NCBI RefSeq assembly: GCF_022397955.1
Contig: NZ_JAKEUQ010000007.1
Coordinates: forward strand, 146,218-178,936
Length of the DNA: 32,719 nt
Reading direction: 5' to 3'
DNA from: Vibrio sp. Isolate32
Lineage (GTDB): Bacteria; Pseudomonadota; Gammaproteobacteria; Enterobacterales; Vibrionaceae
Position 1 is the stretch's first letter. Every line of letters starts with the position of its first letter. Of the stretch, positions 7,131-15,882 are shown in pieces. Under the pieces are notes generated by a model that saw only the letters and a program-made list of their open reading frames with translations, ran no database searches and was not told where the DNA came from. The position numbers were made by a program, and so were the translations under genes.

Positions 7131-7724
7131 ATGAGTAAGGGAAAGATAACCAAAGAGTATATTTTGAGCCATGCATTCGCGCTTGCGAGTGAGAATGGGC
7201 TTGAGAGTTTGACGATTGGCGAGTTAGCCAAGCTATGTAGTATGTCTAAGAGTGGCTTGTTTGCACACTTCAACTCTAAAGAGAACCTGCAACTTTCTGT
7301 ACTCGAGTATTCCAACGCCATATTCACCGAAAGAGTCATCATTCCCGCAAGAGAGCTGGGAGATGGTGATATTGAAGCGAAATTGAAACAGTTGCTCGAC
7401 AATTGGTTGGGCTGGAACCATTCATTCCAAGGCAGCTGCATGTTTATTGATGCATGGAAAGATGCGGGCAGTGAAACGTCTGTGATTCAGAAAGCACTGC
7501 AGAAAACCATTTCAGTGTGGATTGACTACTTGACTATTCAGGTAGCAAAAGCGGTTGAGAGCAAACAGTTCAGAGCCGATTTAGATCCTAAACAGGCTAC
7601 CTTCGAGTTATACGGTCTCTACTTGAGTGCGAACTTGTTCTACTCGCTACGAGGCCAACAAGCGAGCCACACCCATTTTTGGAGTGGTGTAGAGCGCTTA
7701 ATCGCTAGCTGGAAAGCGGCTTAA
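7131..7724 (+). CDS. TetR/AcrR family transcriptional regulator
   Basis: A 197-aa protein. Residues about 8-55 form the TetR DNA-binding domain, with the helix-turn-helix TIGELAKLCSMSKSGLFAHF and the following NSKENL. The C-terminal part is helical and contains GSCMFIDAWKDAG, as in one TetR subgroup with a ligand-binding core. It is divergent from the AEC transporter and 192 bp upstream of an alpha/beta hydrolase. Genes in this layout are often the regulator's targets, but I found no clear palindromic operator. The ATG is preceded by GGTGA. Confidence 0.87.
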   Translation: MSKGKITKEYILSHAFALASENGLESLTIGELAKLCSMSKSGLFAHFNSKENLQLSVLEYSNAIFTERVIIPARELGDGDIEAKLKQLLDNWLGWNHSFQGSCMFIDAWKDAGSETSVIQKALQKTISVWIDYLTIQVAKAVESKQFRADLDPKQATFELYGLYLSANLFYSLRGQQASHTHFWSGVERLIASWKAA

Positions 7725-7916
7725 CTTCTAAGCTATTTAGTTCGCAACACATGTGAGTTTTGCTTAACTAAGGCTTGCGAAAAATTTTAAGAGAAGTGGC
7801 GGCAAGCGGGCATAAACAGCACTATCGCCATTTTTCATATCAACAAATAGCACGGTCGTTCGATTTTTAGGGCCGAGCTCGATCCGCCAATAATGATGGC
7901 GATACAAGGAACGGTC

Positions 7917-8765
7917 ATGAGTGACAAAATCTACTTTAATACATCGAACAAATTCAGCTTCAAGCGTAGCTTAATTGGGGCTACAACCAATCTGCACTAC
8001 ATCCTAGCGCCTAGCCATGCGAAGAAAACCGCACGTAAGCTGCTGCTCACTCCAATGCGTACTGAGCAGAAGAATGCTGATCCCCAAGGGCTTATCAAGA
8101 GTGACATCAAAGGCCGCGATGGCGTTTTGAAAACTTACTCTTTGGGTACTGGTCCCGTTTGGGTGCTGACCCATGGTTGGTCTGGCACCGCGAGTCAGTT
8201 CTTCCCTCTGATGGAGCACATCGCCACTCAAGGTTTTACGGCTTTGGCTTACGATCATCCGGCGCATGGTGGCAGCGATGGGGTACATGGTCATATCCCT
8301 GCGTTTGTCAACGGCCTTGAAGCCATTCTCGATTCGGTGGGTGAGGTAGCAGGTTTGGTCGGTCACAGTATGGGTACTGCTTCTGCGTTGGAATGTAAGC
8401 ACGTTAAATTGGAAAATAAGCCATTATTGCTGATTGCCCCTGTACTGTATTATCTAGAAAACCTATTTGGCAGCGTTGCGCGTTCTGGTTACTCAATGAA
8501 ACTTTTCGAGGCGGTAGTTGGAGAAGTCGAAGAGCAGTTTAACTACCCAATTCAGTCGGTTGACCCGTATGGCAAGCTTGCGCTTCGTCAGTCTCAGACC
8601 ATCATTGTGCATGACGAGCAAGATAAGTTTACTAAGTTTGATGTGTCTCAGCGTGCTGCTAATGAAATGGGTCGCGTTACCTTGATTGCGACTCAAGGGC
8701 AGGGACATGGGCGAGTGATGAAGTGCCCTCAAGTGTTCGAGAGCTTTGATAACTTGATTAGCTAA
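7917..8765 (+). CDS. Alpha/beta hydrolase
   Basis: A 282-aa enzyme with the alpha/beta-hydrolase core. It shows an oxyanion-hole motif HGWSG (about 86-90), the nucleophile elbow GHSMG (Ser about 151), an acid in VHDEQDKF and the catalytic His in GQGHGR near the C-terminus. The catalytic triad is therefore complete. The substrate cannot be predicted; esterase or lipase-like activity on small acyl esters is likely. The first in-frame ATG (7893) has no ribosome binding site, whereas ATG 7917 (MSDKIYFNT) follows AAGGA at 7 bases, so the later start is used. There is no signal peptide. A shared terminator lies between it and the convergent chitinase gene. Confidence 0.87.
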   Translation: MSDKIYFNTSNKFSFKRSLIGATTNLHYILAPSHAKKTARKLLLTPMRTEQKNADPQGLIKSDIKGRDGVLKTYSLGTGPVWVLTHGWSGTASQFFPLMEHIATQGFTALAYDHPAHGGSDGVHGHIPAFVNGLEAILDSVGEVAGLVGHSMGTASALECKHVKLENKPLLLIAPVLYYLENLFGSVARSGYSMKLFEAVVGEVEEQFNYPIQSVDPYGKLALRQSQTIIVHDEQDKFTKFDVSQRAANEMGRVTLIATQGQGHGRVMKCPQVFESFDNLIS

Positions 8766-8813
8766 GCCTAACGAGCGTAAGTCAGTAGAATGCCAGCTAA
8801 GAAAACAAATAAT

Positions 8814-8855
8814 AAAAAGGCCAACCAGACATTATCAGGTTGGCCTTTACTTTTT
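8814..8855. terminator. Bidirectional terminator between hydrolase and chitinase genes
   Basis: A perfect 11-bp stem AAAGGCCAACC (8816-8826) / GGTTGGCCTTT (8838-8848) with an 11-base loop. T-runs follow on both strands (ACTTTTTAG on plus; TTTTTATTATTTG on minus). It serves two convergent genes. Confidence 0.9.
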
Positions 8856-8888
8856 AGTGTTTAGTAAGTATTTAGCTAAAGCCTATTC

Positions 8889-11429
8889 TTAGTTAGCACA
8901 GTTTGCTGGGCCGATCTCTTTCCATACGCCCCACTCACCAGAGTTAACTGGGTCATCACCTTTGGTCCACCATTTCGCTTCCCAAACCTTACCGGCTTGA
9001 GTCACTTGGTCGCCGCCAGTGTAGACTGCACTTGAATCCCAAGCGTTAGTACAAGTACCACCATCTGTGGTTTTCTTAAGTACTTTCACTGATGCAGCTG
9101 CGACTGATGTCTCTGTACCATCACTCACTGTCACTGAGAAGTTCAGTACCGTATCTTGTGTGTATTCTGCCGCAACAAAGCTCACTGAAGAACCTTGAAC
9201 CGTTGCATCAATGCCAGCAGGTACATCCCACGTGAAGGTCAATGTGTCTTGGTCAGCATCGTTCGAAGCAGAAGCATCAACCACGGCTACATCACCCGCA
9301 TTCACTTCAGCTGGAGCTGAGACAACCGCAACTGGTGCTGTATTGACTGGGCCTGTGTCTTTAGGGGCTACCGTTACTACAACGGTGTCAGTTGCAGTAG
9401 CACCTTCGTTATCAGTTACCGTTAGGCTGAACGTTAGTACTTCTTGTTGAGCGACTTCAACCACATCGAAGTTTGCAACCGCGGCATTAGCGTTAGCCAG
9501 TGTTACTGCTGTACCGCTCACTTGAGACCAAGCGTAACTCGCAATTGTGCCATCGCTGTCTTTTGATGCGCTGCCATCTAGAGAAACAGAAGCTGGGCCT
9601 TCAACCGATTGGTCTGCACCCGCAGCAGCTGTTGGTTTACGGTTGGCAGGGTCTGTCGTACCGCCCGCAAGACCTTCATGCATTGCATTCAAAATGTCGC
9701 CGTTATCAGCATCAATCTCCCAAGAGAATAGACCCGCAAGACCAAGGCTACGTACGTACGCACCTTTTGCTTTAACAGAGCGATCGTCATCAAATGTGAT
9801 TAACTGACCTGAAGTACGGTTCCATACGTAAGGCGCTTCTGCCATTTCGTCGTAGCCATATTCGAAGCCGTTGATGCCTTGGTTATTCGCGCCAAGCATG
9901 TTCGCTTTAATGCCTTTGTAATCAATAACGCCATCTTCCCATACGCCTTGCGCAGAGCTACCTTTCAGTTTGCCGTTACCAACACCTGTCATAGGGTCGC
10001 TAGGATCGGAAAGTGATGATGGTAATACGCCTTCCCACCCACGACCATACATGGCTGTACCAACGACAAGCTTGTTAGCTGGAACGCCTTGTTCGAGCAG
10101 CAATTGGATGCCGTTGTCTGTGGTGTAAGCTGGGCCAGTGTATTGTTCGCCATTTTCATCAAGCCCAGTGCCATCACATTGACCAGGACGCATGAAGTTA
10201 CCGCAGTTGAGTGCTGTTTGGTGACCTAAAACGTTGTTCCAACCGCCGTAGAAGTCGTAAGTCATTGCGAAGATGTAATCCATGTACTGGATTGCATCGC
10301 CGTAGTTCACGTCTTCAATCTTATCGTGGCCGACACCAATCGCAGAAGTTAGCTCGTAAGTACGACCGTTTGCAGCTTCTAGCTCATCGAGCATAGCGCG
10401 CAGTTCTGCCATCAGTGCAATGTAAGCTGGACCATCATTCACTGGGTCACCAAGATCTGGCGCAGCACCGCCTCCACCTGGGAATTCCCAATCGATATCT
10501 ACACCGTCGTAGAATTTCCATGTGTTTAGGAATTTCTTAACAGACGCCACAAAGGTGTCACGATTGGCTTTGGTTGTGAAATCAAAGAACGGGTCAGACA
10601 ACGTCCAACCACCAATGGATGGGATGATCTTCAAATCTGGATTACGCTGTTTGAGCGCCATCATCATTGCGTAGTTACCCTTGATCGGTGAGCTATATTC
10701 GTGTCCTGCTTGAGGGAAGCTCTTCTGAAAAGCGGCCCAAGGGTCATGAATCACCACTTCATAATCGTTAACACCCTGACAAGCCGTCATGAGTGCGTTG
10801 TAGCTGTTACCGCCGACTGATTTAACTGATTCGTTCGGACCACAAATTGGAATGAAGCCATAAAGGATATGGGTCAAGTTGTCAGCGGGTAGGTTATCAA
10901 CGGTGTAATCACGACCGTAAATACCCCACTCCACAAAGTAAGTACCTACTACCGTGTTTGGATCTGTGTTGTATGACTTGTTGTTAGGATCCACATTCAT
11001 CGCAAGTGGCGCCAAATGTGAGCCATCGGTATCAGCGATCGTGATTTGAGCAGGTGTGCTCTTGCTACAACCTGTTTCATCACATGCTTCGATTTCCATC
11101 TCAAATAAGCCGCCTTGGCTGTATTCGAATGAAGCTGTGGTTTGGCTGCCAGTAATTGGGCCAGTGGCAACTTTAACGCCATCGAAGTAGATGTTGTACG
11201 TGTTTCCTGACGTTCCGCTCCATTGGTTGAACTTGACGTCGACCTTTGCTTTGTCGTGATATTTCACCATCTGGTTGTAGCCTGATGTGGTTTCCATCGC
11301 GAGTTCAATTTTAGAAAACTGCAGGTTGTTGGAACCATACATGTCGATGCTAGGTGCCGTTGGAGCAGCTAATGCTGTACCAGATAGCGCTAGAGCAATG
11401 CTCGCAGCACAGGTATTTATACGAATCAT
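8889..11429 (-). CDS. chiA: Secreted chitinase ChiA (GH18)
   Basis: An 846-aa multidomain enzyme that hydrolyses chitin outside the cell. Signal peptide: residues 1-22 (ending ALAAPT). A ChiA N-terminal Ig-like domain (about 23-135) is followed by a GH18 catalytic barrel (about 158-590). The barrel has SIGGWTLSDPF (271-281) and the signature DGVDIDWEFPGG, with Asp311, Asp313 and proton donor Glu315, the number known for vibrio ChiA. MTYDFYGGWNN (389-399) supplies further subsite residues. Two PKD/Ig-like repeats (about 598-692 and 696-786) lead to a C-terminal CBM5/12 chitin-binding module (about 793-844), with WEAKWWTKGDDP providing the exposed aromatic residues. A 392-bp leader region lies upstream. 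Regulation by chitin oligosaccharides is known in vibrios but not visible here. Confidence 0.96.
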   Translation of the reverse strand: MIRINTCAASIALALSGTALAAPTAPSIDMYGSNNLQFSKIELAMETTSGYNQMVKYHDKAKVDVKFNQWSGTSGNTYNIYFDGVKVATGPITGSQTTASFEYSQGGLFEMEIEACDETGCSKSTPAQITIADTDGSHLAPLAMNVDPNNKSYNTDPNTVVGTYFVEWGIYGRDYTVDNLPADNLTHILYGFIPICGPNESVKSVGGNSYNALMTACQGVNDYEVVIHDPWAAFQKSFPQAGHEYSSPIKGNYAMMMALKQRNPDLKIIPSIGGWTLSDPFFDFTTKANRDTFVASVKKFLNTWKFYDGVDIDWEFPGGGGAAPDLGDPVNDGPAYIALMAELRAMLDELEAANGRTYELTSAIGVGHDKIEDVNYGDAIQYMDYIFAMTYDFYGGWNNVLGHQTALNCGNFMRPGQCDGTGLDENGEQYTGPAYTTDNGIQLLLEQGVPANKLVVGTAMYGRGWEGVLPSSLSDPSDPMTGVGNGKLKGSSAQGVWEDGVIDYKGIKANMLGANNQGINGFEYGYDEMAEAPYVWNRTSGQLITFDDDRSVKAKGAYVRSLGLAGLFSWEIDADNGDILNAMHEGLAGGTTDPANRKPTAAAGADQSVEGPASVSLDGSASKDSDGTIASYAWSQVSGTAVTLANANAAVANFDVVEVAQQEVLTFSLTVTDNEGATATDTVVVTVAPKDTGPVNTAPVAVVSAPAEVNAGDVAVVDASASNDADQDTLTFTWDVPAGIDATVQGSSVSFVAAEYTQDTVLNFSVTVSDGTETSVAAASVKVLKKTTDGGTCTNAWDSSAVYTGGDQVTQAGKVWEAKWWTKGDDPVNSGEWGVWKEIGPANCAN

Positions 11430-11821
11430 ACTTTTTCTCTCATTCCTTGAAGGTTACGAGAACCAAATGGCCCCATAAACGGCTCCAGTCAGTCTTGAAG
11501 GAGCTTCCCAGTCAGTATTCGAGAGAGTTTTAATTTTATAACTGAAAATAAATCCGTTTTCGATGGACAACTAAAAAATTGTATCTTGTTACAATTCTGT
11601 TGCTTAATGAATGAGAGGCTGAGTCCATGTTTTATAAAACAAATCATCTTTCAGAATGAAAATCTAACAAGTGAAAATTCACGACATGAAGTTATGACAA
11701 GGTGCGACAAACTATAAGAAAATACTGTGGGTTGAAGCAGAATCACAAAGTGAAGTCTGTTGAGCGAGCAAGGTCGAGCGATGAGTAAGCATGAAGACTT
11801 GTGCTTCTGGGAACAAGGGGA
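11430..11821. other. 392-bp intergenic region upstream of chiA
   Basis: No coding frame is supported. It holds the chiA promoter region and two clear dyads: AATTGTA-6-TACAATT (11577-11583 / 11590-11596) and the perfect 14-bp palindrome TGTTTTATAAAACA (11628-11641). Either could be an operator. No CRP consensus pair was found by eye. Nothing else stands out. Confidence 0.5.
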
Positions 11822-12286
11822 TTATCTTTTGAATTCTTCCGCTAAGGAAGCACGCCGTTGTTGCATGACACTATGGGTATCACCAGCAGCAGTATTTTCG
11901 TAGCCTTCTTTAATAAATTGCTGAGATGGTACGCTTGGCTCTAGTCGCTTCAAGCGAGGTGAATCGTAAGTGCCACTGATGGTGTAAACCGTTGGTCCGG
12001 AACCTGTATTGATTGTGACAATTTTGCCATCAAAGTCAAACGAGGTAGCAATGAGGCGATGATTCATCATGACACCTTTATCTGAAAGTGTAAGGATATC
12101 GGTGTTGTAAGGTGGCGCCGCAATCTCTATCCATGTGCCATAGACGTTGCTTGGGCTGACAGATTGCTGGTGGGCTTGGTAAGCAAAATAGCCGGCGGTG
12201 AGGGCTACCATAAAGCCAACTAATAGGAAGCCGTAGAGTAACGAGTTGGCAAATATATCTCTGCTTTTAGTCGGCTTTTTTGCCAT
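11822..12286 (-). CDS. DUF2850 family membrane-anchored protein
   Basis: A 154-aa protein with a short basic cytoplasmic start (MAKKPTKSRD), one transmembrane helix (residues about 13-33, LLYGFLLVGFMVALTAGYFA) and a periplasmic domain with NVYGTWIEIAAPPY, a beta-rich middle (GKIVTINTGSGPTVYTISG) and a charged C-terminal helix. This matches DUF2850 proteins, which are found mainly in vibrios and have no known function. It is a single gene on the minus strand, divergent from ppnP. No partner genes give a clue. Confidence 0.82.
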   Translation of the reverse strand: MAKKPTKSRDIFANSLLYGFLLVGFMVALTAGYFAYQAHQQSVSPSNVYGTWIEIAAPPYNTDILTLSDKGVMMNHRLIATSFDFDGKIVTINTGSGPTVYTISGTYDSPRLKRLEPSVPSQQFIKEGYENTAAGDTHSVMQQRRASLAEEFKR

Positions 12287-12593
12287 TATCTCTTCATTTT
12301 TCGACTGATATTGTTTTAGATTCTATTAACTAAAACCTTAGTTTGCAAAAATTGTTCTAAGAGTTAGAAGCAGGATCGAATGTTCTAATAAATTTGGTTG
12401 CGTTAGTGGTTTTTAGCCTTGCTCCCCAGCATTTGCGTCATCAATGAAAGCGAATTCCAGAAATGCTTAAGCTATGCGTATTTATTTCTTGTAGGAAAGT
12501 CTCGAATTGGTTAAAACAATTATCACCTAAATTTACGCATAGGCTTACTCGGTGAGCTCAATAATTGCATTTTGAAGATAACAAGGAAGTACA
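12287..12593. other. 307-bp divergent region upstream of ppnP and the DUF2850 gene
   Basis: No supported gene. A long-range inverted repeat TATGCGTA (12473-12480) / TACGCATA (12534-12541), extended by AAGC / GCTT across one bulged base, encloses a smaller one, AATTG / CAATT (12505-12509 / 12517-12521). It ends about 48 bases before the ppnP start and could be a leader hairpin or paired operator half-sites. Confidence 0.4.
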
Positions 12594-12875
12594 ATGATTA
12601 AAGAAAACACATACTTTGAAGGTGGCGTTAAGTCGTTAGCGTTTAACCAGTCTGGTGCTGATGTGAGTGTTGGTGTAATGGCGGCTGGCGAGTACACGTT
12701 CGGTACAGCTGCTCCAGAAAAGATGACGGTTGTTAAAGGTGCTTTGATTGTAAAGCGTGTTGGCGATGATGACTGGACGACATACCAATCTGGTGAGTCT
12801 TTTGATGTTGCGGGTGACTCTTCATTCGACCTACAGGTAAAAGAAGCAACTGCTTACCTGTGTGAGTACTTGTAA
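12594..12875 (+). CDS. ppnP: Pyrimidine/purine nucleoside phosphorylase PpnP
   Basis: A 93-aa cupin-fold protein of the DUF1255/YaiE family. It has the full family length and recognisable segments YFEGGVKSLAF at the N-terminus, GVMAAGEYTFGTAAPEKMTV in the middle, and the end FDLQVKEATAYLCEYL. In E. coli PpnP splits several nucleosides with phosphate into base and ribose 1-phosphate, acting in the cytoplasm in salvage. The ATG follows AAGGAAG at 5 bases. It is a monocistronic gene; the hairpin at 12931-12949 lies 55 bases past the stop. Confidence 0.93.
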   Translation: MIKENTYFEGGVKSLAFNQSGADVSVGVMAAGEYTFGTAAPEKMTVVKGALIVKRVGDDDWTTYQSGESFDVAGDSSFDLQVKEATAYLCEYL

Positions 12876-12922
12876 TCAGGCCTAAATTCGTTCTATCAGG
12901 GCATCTTTGTCTCTGATTGAAT

Positions 12923-12955
12923 AGAAAAAACCACGCTCTAGGAGCGTGGTTAAAT
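12923..12955. terminator. Terminator between ppnP and the pirin gene
   Basis: A perfect 8-bp stem CCACGCTC (12931-12938) / GAGCGTGG (12942-12949) with a 3-base loop. On the minus strand it runs into TTTTTT, so it is a good terminator for the pirin gene. On the plus strand the following bases are only TTAAATAA, so ppnP termination is weaker. Confidence 0.8.
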
Positions 12956-13040
12956 AAGTGATAGTAACCGGCAGTGGATAGTGTCACTTGTTTTTGCAGT
13001 CATCAAGTGGATGACCAAATAGTTGTTCGTTGCAAAATCT

Positions 13041-13086
13041 CTTCAATCTTCAATCTTCAATCTTCAATCTTCATAGCTCATAGCTC
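13041..13086. repeat. Short tandem repeats, (CTTCAAT)4 next to (CATAGCT)2
   Basis: Four perfect copies of CTTCAAT (13041-13068) are followed by a partial copy and two copies of CATAGCT (13073-13086). The array lies just past the pirin stop codon and before its terminator. Such arrays change copy number by slippage, and this one is non-coding. Confidence 0.85.
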
Positions 13087-13098
13087 AAAACCAAGACA

Positions 13099-13971
13099 TC
13101 AGTAAGTCTCAAACATACCGTTGTTGTAGTCTTGAATTGTCTGTTCAATCTCTTCCATCGAGTTCATGACAAACGGACCATAGTGAACAACTGGTTCATT
13201 AATCGGTTCACCGGAAAAAATCAGTACCCCTGAATCTTCTAAGCTCCCCAAAGACAGAAAGTCAGCTTTGGTAAGCAGGGCTAGTTGACCTTGGTTGATG
13301 ACTTTGTCGCCGATCTTAATACTGCCTCGGTACACGTAAGTCATTGCATTTTGATTAACATTAGTCCCTAACGTGACTTTTTGCCCAGAATGAGAGCGCC
13401 AATCCGCAACGCTTAATGGCACACCTGTTTTCTGTAATGGACCTTGCGTTCGTAAAGCCTCTGAATCATCGTCAGTGTGATTGCGCAGTTCAAACCCTCC
13501 GGCAATCACTCTTAACAAACCACTTTGTTCACTTTGATGTTCTGCGATGCTTTCACTTTGGAAGTCGTGATATTGCGCTGGCTGCATTTTGTGTGTCGCA
13601 GGTTGGTTTATCCAAATCTGAAAACCATGCAGCGCGCCTTCTTCCATCATTGGCATTTCACTGTGAATGACACCACGACCTGCAGCCATCCACTGCGCGC
13701 CACCGCTGCGTAACTCTCCAACATTCCCCATATGGTCTTTGTGTTGGAAGTGACCTTGGAGCATGTAAGTGAGCGTTTCTATCCCACGGTGAGGATGTGG
13801 AGGAAAGCCGCCAACATAGTCTTTGCTTTCGTCCGATTTAAGTTCATCAATCATCAAAAATGGAGAGAAACGCGTGTTATTAAAACCCGCGAGTCTTTGG
13901 ATTTTGACGCCATCACCATCTGAGGTGGCATGTGCTGAGATTACATGATCTACGGTTCTTACATTCGACAT
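13099..13971 (-). CDS. Pirin family protein
   Basis: A 290-aa bicupin of the pirin family. The metal-binding residues are present in the N-terminal cupin: His59 and His61 in FPPHPHRGIET, and His103 and Glu105 in GRGVIHSEMP. The family segment FSPFLMIDEL and the later HGFQIWINQPA are also seen. Related bacterial proteins (YhhW) have quercetin dioxygenase activity, and others modulate metabolic enzymes; which applies here is unknown. The length is normal (about 285). The ATG has GAGGG at 8 bases. It is transcribed alone and ends at the terminator near 12940. Confidence 0.92.
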   Translation of the reverse strand: MSNVRTVDHVISAHATSDGDGVKIQRLAGFNNTRFSPFLMIDELKSDESKDYVGGFPPHPHRGIETLTYMLQGHFQHKDHMGNVGELRSGGAQWMAAGRGVIHSEMPMMEEGALHGFQIWINQPATHKMQPAQYHDFQSESIAEHQSEQSGLLRVIAGGFELRNHTDDDSEALRTQGPLQKTGVPLSVADWRSHSGQKVTLGTNVNQNAMTYVYRGSIKIGDKVINQGQLALLTKADFLSLGSLEDSGVLIFSGEPINEPVVHYGPFVMNSMEEIEQTIQDYNNGMFETY

Positions 13972-14129
13972 ATTGCAACCCTCATAAACTTGAATAGCTG
14001 TAGTTTATGTAATTTGATTGAAAAAGAAGATGGCACAGCGTTGAGTGACTTATTCGAAAATCTTGAACAGGTAACAATATGAAATTATGTCTATACTTGA
14101 ATAGAGAGTAGACCGCCAAGGAGGCCGCT

Positions 14130-14411
14130 ATGGCAGTTCAGCAAAAACATGGCGAAAGGCATGGTCGGATGGGTTTTGATAATGACTTTACGACAGAACA
14201 AGGTCAGCGTTTTACCGAGGTTGCGAATAGCGCAGTGAAACGTCGCATCAAAAAGCGAGAAATTGAGGCGCCTTTTATACATTCAGCAAAGGAATCTGCG
14301 TTTAAAACCGTCTCAAGATCCAAGTGGGAAAACCGAAGCCGAGTTCGGCAAGTGGTTTGGATTATTGTTATTGGCTTGGTCAGTTTGTGGGCCATGTATT
14401 TGGCAGGCTAA
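14130..14411 (+). CDS. Small tail-anchored protein of unknown function
   Basis: A 93-aa protein not assigned to a family. The start is secure: AAGGAGG lies 5 bases before the ATG. Residues 1-70 are hydrophilic and rich in Arg/Lys (AVKRRIKKREIE, SRSKWENRSRVRQ). Residues about 73-91 form one hydrophobic helix (VVWIIVIGLVSLWAMYLAG) that ends the protein, so it would be held in the inner membrane by its C-terminus with a basic cytoplasmic domain. It stops 2 bases before the end of the convergent GGDEF gene and has no terminator of its own. The basic face could bind nucleic acid or lipid heads, but this is a guess. Confidence 0.75.
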   Translation: MAVQQKHGERHGRMGFDNDFTTEQGQRFTEVANSAVKRRIKKREIEAPFIHSAKESAFKTVSRSKWENRSRVRQVVWIIVIGLVSLWAMYLAG

Positions 14412-14413
14412 CA

Positions 14414-15631
14414 TTAGCGAGTCTCTAGCAAGGTAACATTACTTCCTTCTATTCCCGCTTCAAGCCTCTGCTCAACTTCAGGAGAGTCAAGCCTCGAATA
14501 GGTGTTATCCATCGGATACTCTTCTATTGATGTCGAAATAGGGTTGTCGTGGTAATATGCGTATCGGTTCTTGCCTGAATGTTTCGCAACATACATGGCT
14601 TTGTCGGCACACCTTGTTAATTCATGTAAATCTTGAGCATCTTGCGGATACAGTGACACACCGACGCTGAGAGTCAGCTCCTTTATTCTCTCGTTGGTCT
14701 GGTAACCGCTATCAAATAATCCACAGATCCTGTCTAGAATACCGTCGAGGTCTTTTCTGGTTGGGATATCGTAGAGCATCAGCACAAACTCATCTCCGGC
14801 AAAGCGTGCGATGGAATAGTCGTATTTGTGGTTTTTTCGATCTCGGGTACGAATATTGTTACTTAGGCGATTCGCAAAATGTTGTAGAACACTGTCGCCA
14901 ACATCGTGACCATAGTTGTCGTTGATGCCTTTGAAATCATCAATATCTAAGAAGACCAACGCGGTAAGTGATCGCTCTCTATCGACAGTGGCGAGCTTTT
15001 CAACAGCCCAACGTTCAAAGCTCCATCGGTTTGCTAGCCCAGTGAGTTGGTCTCGGTAAGCCAAGTCTTCAATCCCTTCTTTATATAAGCGTTGAATATA
15101 ACTCATGGCTTTCGTGTAGTAATAAGCGGAGGTATGACACACCAAACTCATAGTAAACAAGCTTAGGATAAAACGATGGGTGCTGTTAAAAGGTAAGGAA
15201 AAATTGTTGGGTAGTGCGGTAATTAGTGTGCTGATAAACAAGCAAAAAAAGGTACTGAGGATAACGCCAATTCTAAAATCGTTGATGAATATTACGGCAG
15301 CTAGAATCGGGTAAAGCCAAAGTATGCGATTTGGAATTGCATAGCTGTATAAAAATAAAATTACGCCCTGTACAAGCAGCACACAGCTAAGGATTAATTC
15401 GGAATACTCCGGATTGAAGACTTTTCTTACATAAATCGCATTGGCGATAGCGATAAAAGCGAAACACAGCTCGAACAGCGATAGGGTGTAGTGCTGCCGC
15501 TGAAAATAAGCCCATGTGTAAAAAATAAAGAGTGCGGCTGCAGTCAGTGAAAAGGAGTAGACGATTTTTTGTTTTCGGGTAGAGCGGATGTCCGCCATTT
15601 CTTCAAGGTGCCTTCCTACAAGCCTGTTCAT
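14414..15631 (-). CDS. Membrane-bound GGDEF protein (diguanylate cyclase)
   Basis: A 405-aa protein. About five to six membrane spans occupy residues 24-175, with no recognised sensor family, followed by a GGDEF domain (about 188-360). This domain has DQLTGLANR (194-202), the metal/substrate segment FLDIDDFKGIND (227-238), the active-site motif as AGDEF (278-282) rather than GGDEF, and LSVGVSLYP. AGDEF variants are active in several enzymes, so it probably makes cyclic di-GMP. The usual RxxD inhibitory site is absent; KYDY occupies that place. A 45-residue tail follows. The start is uncertain: ATG 15631 has no clear ribosome binding site, and Met12 (MADIRST) is an alternative. Confidence 0.85.
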   Translation of the reverse strand: MNRLVGRHLEEMADIRSTRKQKIVYSFSLTAAALFIFYTWAYFQRQHYTLSLFELCFAFIAIANAIYVRKVFNPEYSELILSCVLLVQGVILFLYSYAIPNRILWLYPILAAVIFINDFRIGVILSTFFCLFISTLITALPNNFSLPFNSTHRFILSLFTMSLVCHTSAYYYTKAMSYIQRLYKEGIEDLAYRDQLTGLANRWSFERWAVEKLATVDRERSLTALVFLDIDDFKGINDNYGHDVGDSVLQHFANRLSNNIRTRDRKNHKYDYSIARFAGDEFVLMLYDIPTRKDLDGILDRICGLFDSGYQTNERIKELTLSVGVSLYPQDAQDLHELTRCADKAMYVAKHSGKNRYAYYHDNPISTSIEEYPMDNTYSRLDSPEVEQRLEAGIEGSNVTLLETR

Positions 15632-15882
15632 GTGATTCGTGCCACTAATTTTCTATAATGGTATTAATACTAGATTAAATAATTGGCTTCGCGGAGCCTT
15701 AGCTGACCATTTAATGTGACTATTCTCAAGGTTTCATATGAAAGGATGGCTAACGAATTTTAAATGGTGATGAATGTCACTAATGGCGAAGTTTAGTAAA
15801 AATTAGCTGATGATTATGTGCTTGCTTTCCAATGATTTACTCCACATAGTTCTTCTAGTATTAGACTATTAAGGGGCCAATT

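Noticed and set aside
13041..13086. CRISPR-like array
   Set aside because: Repeat units are 7 bp with no spacers; a simple tandem repeat.
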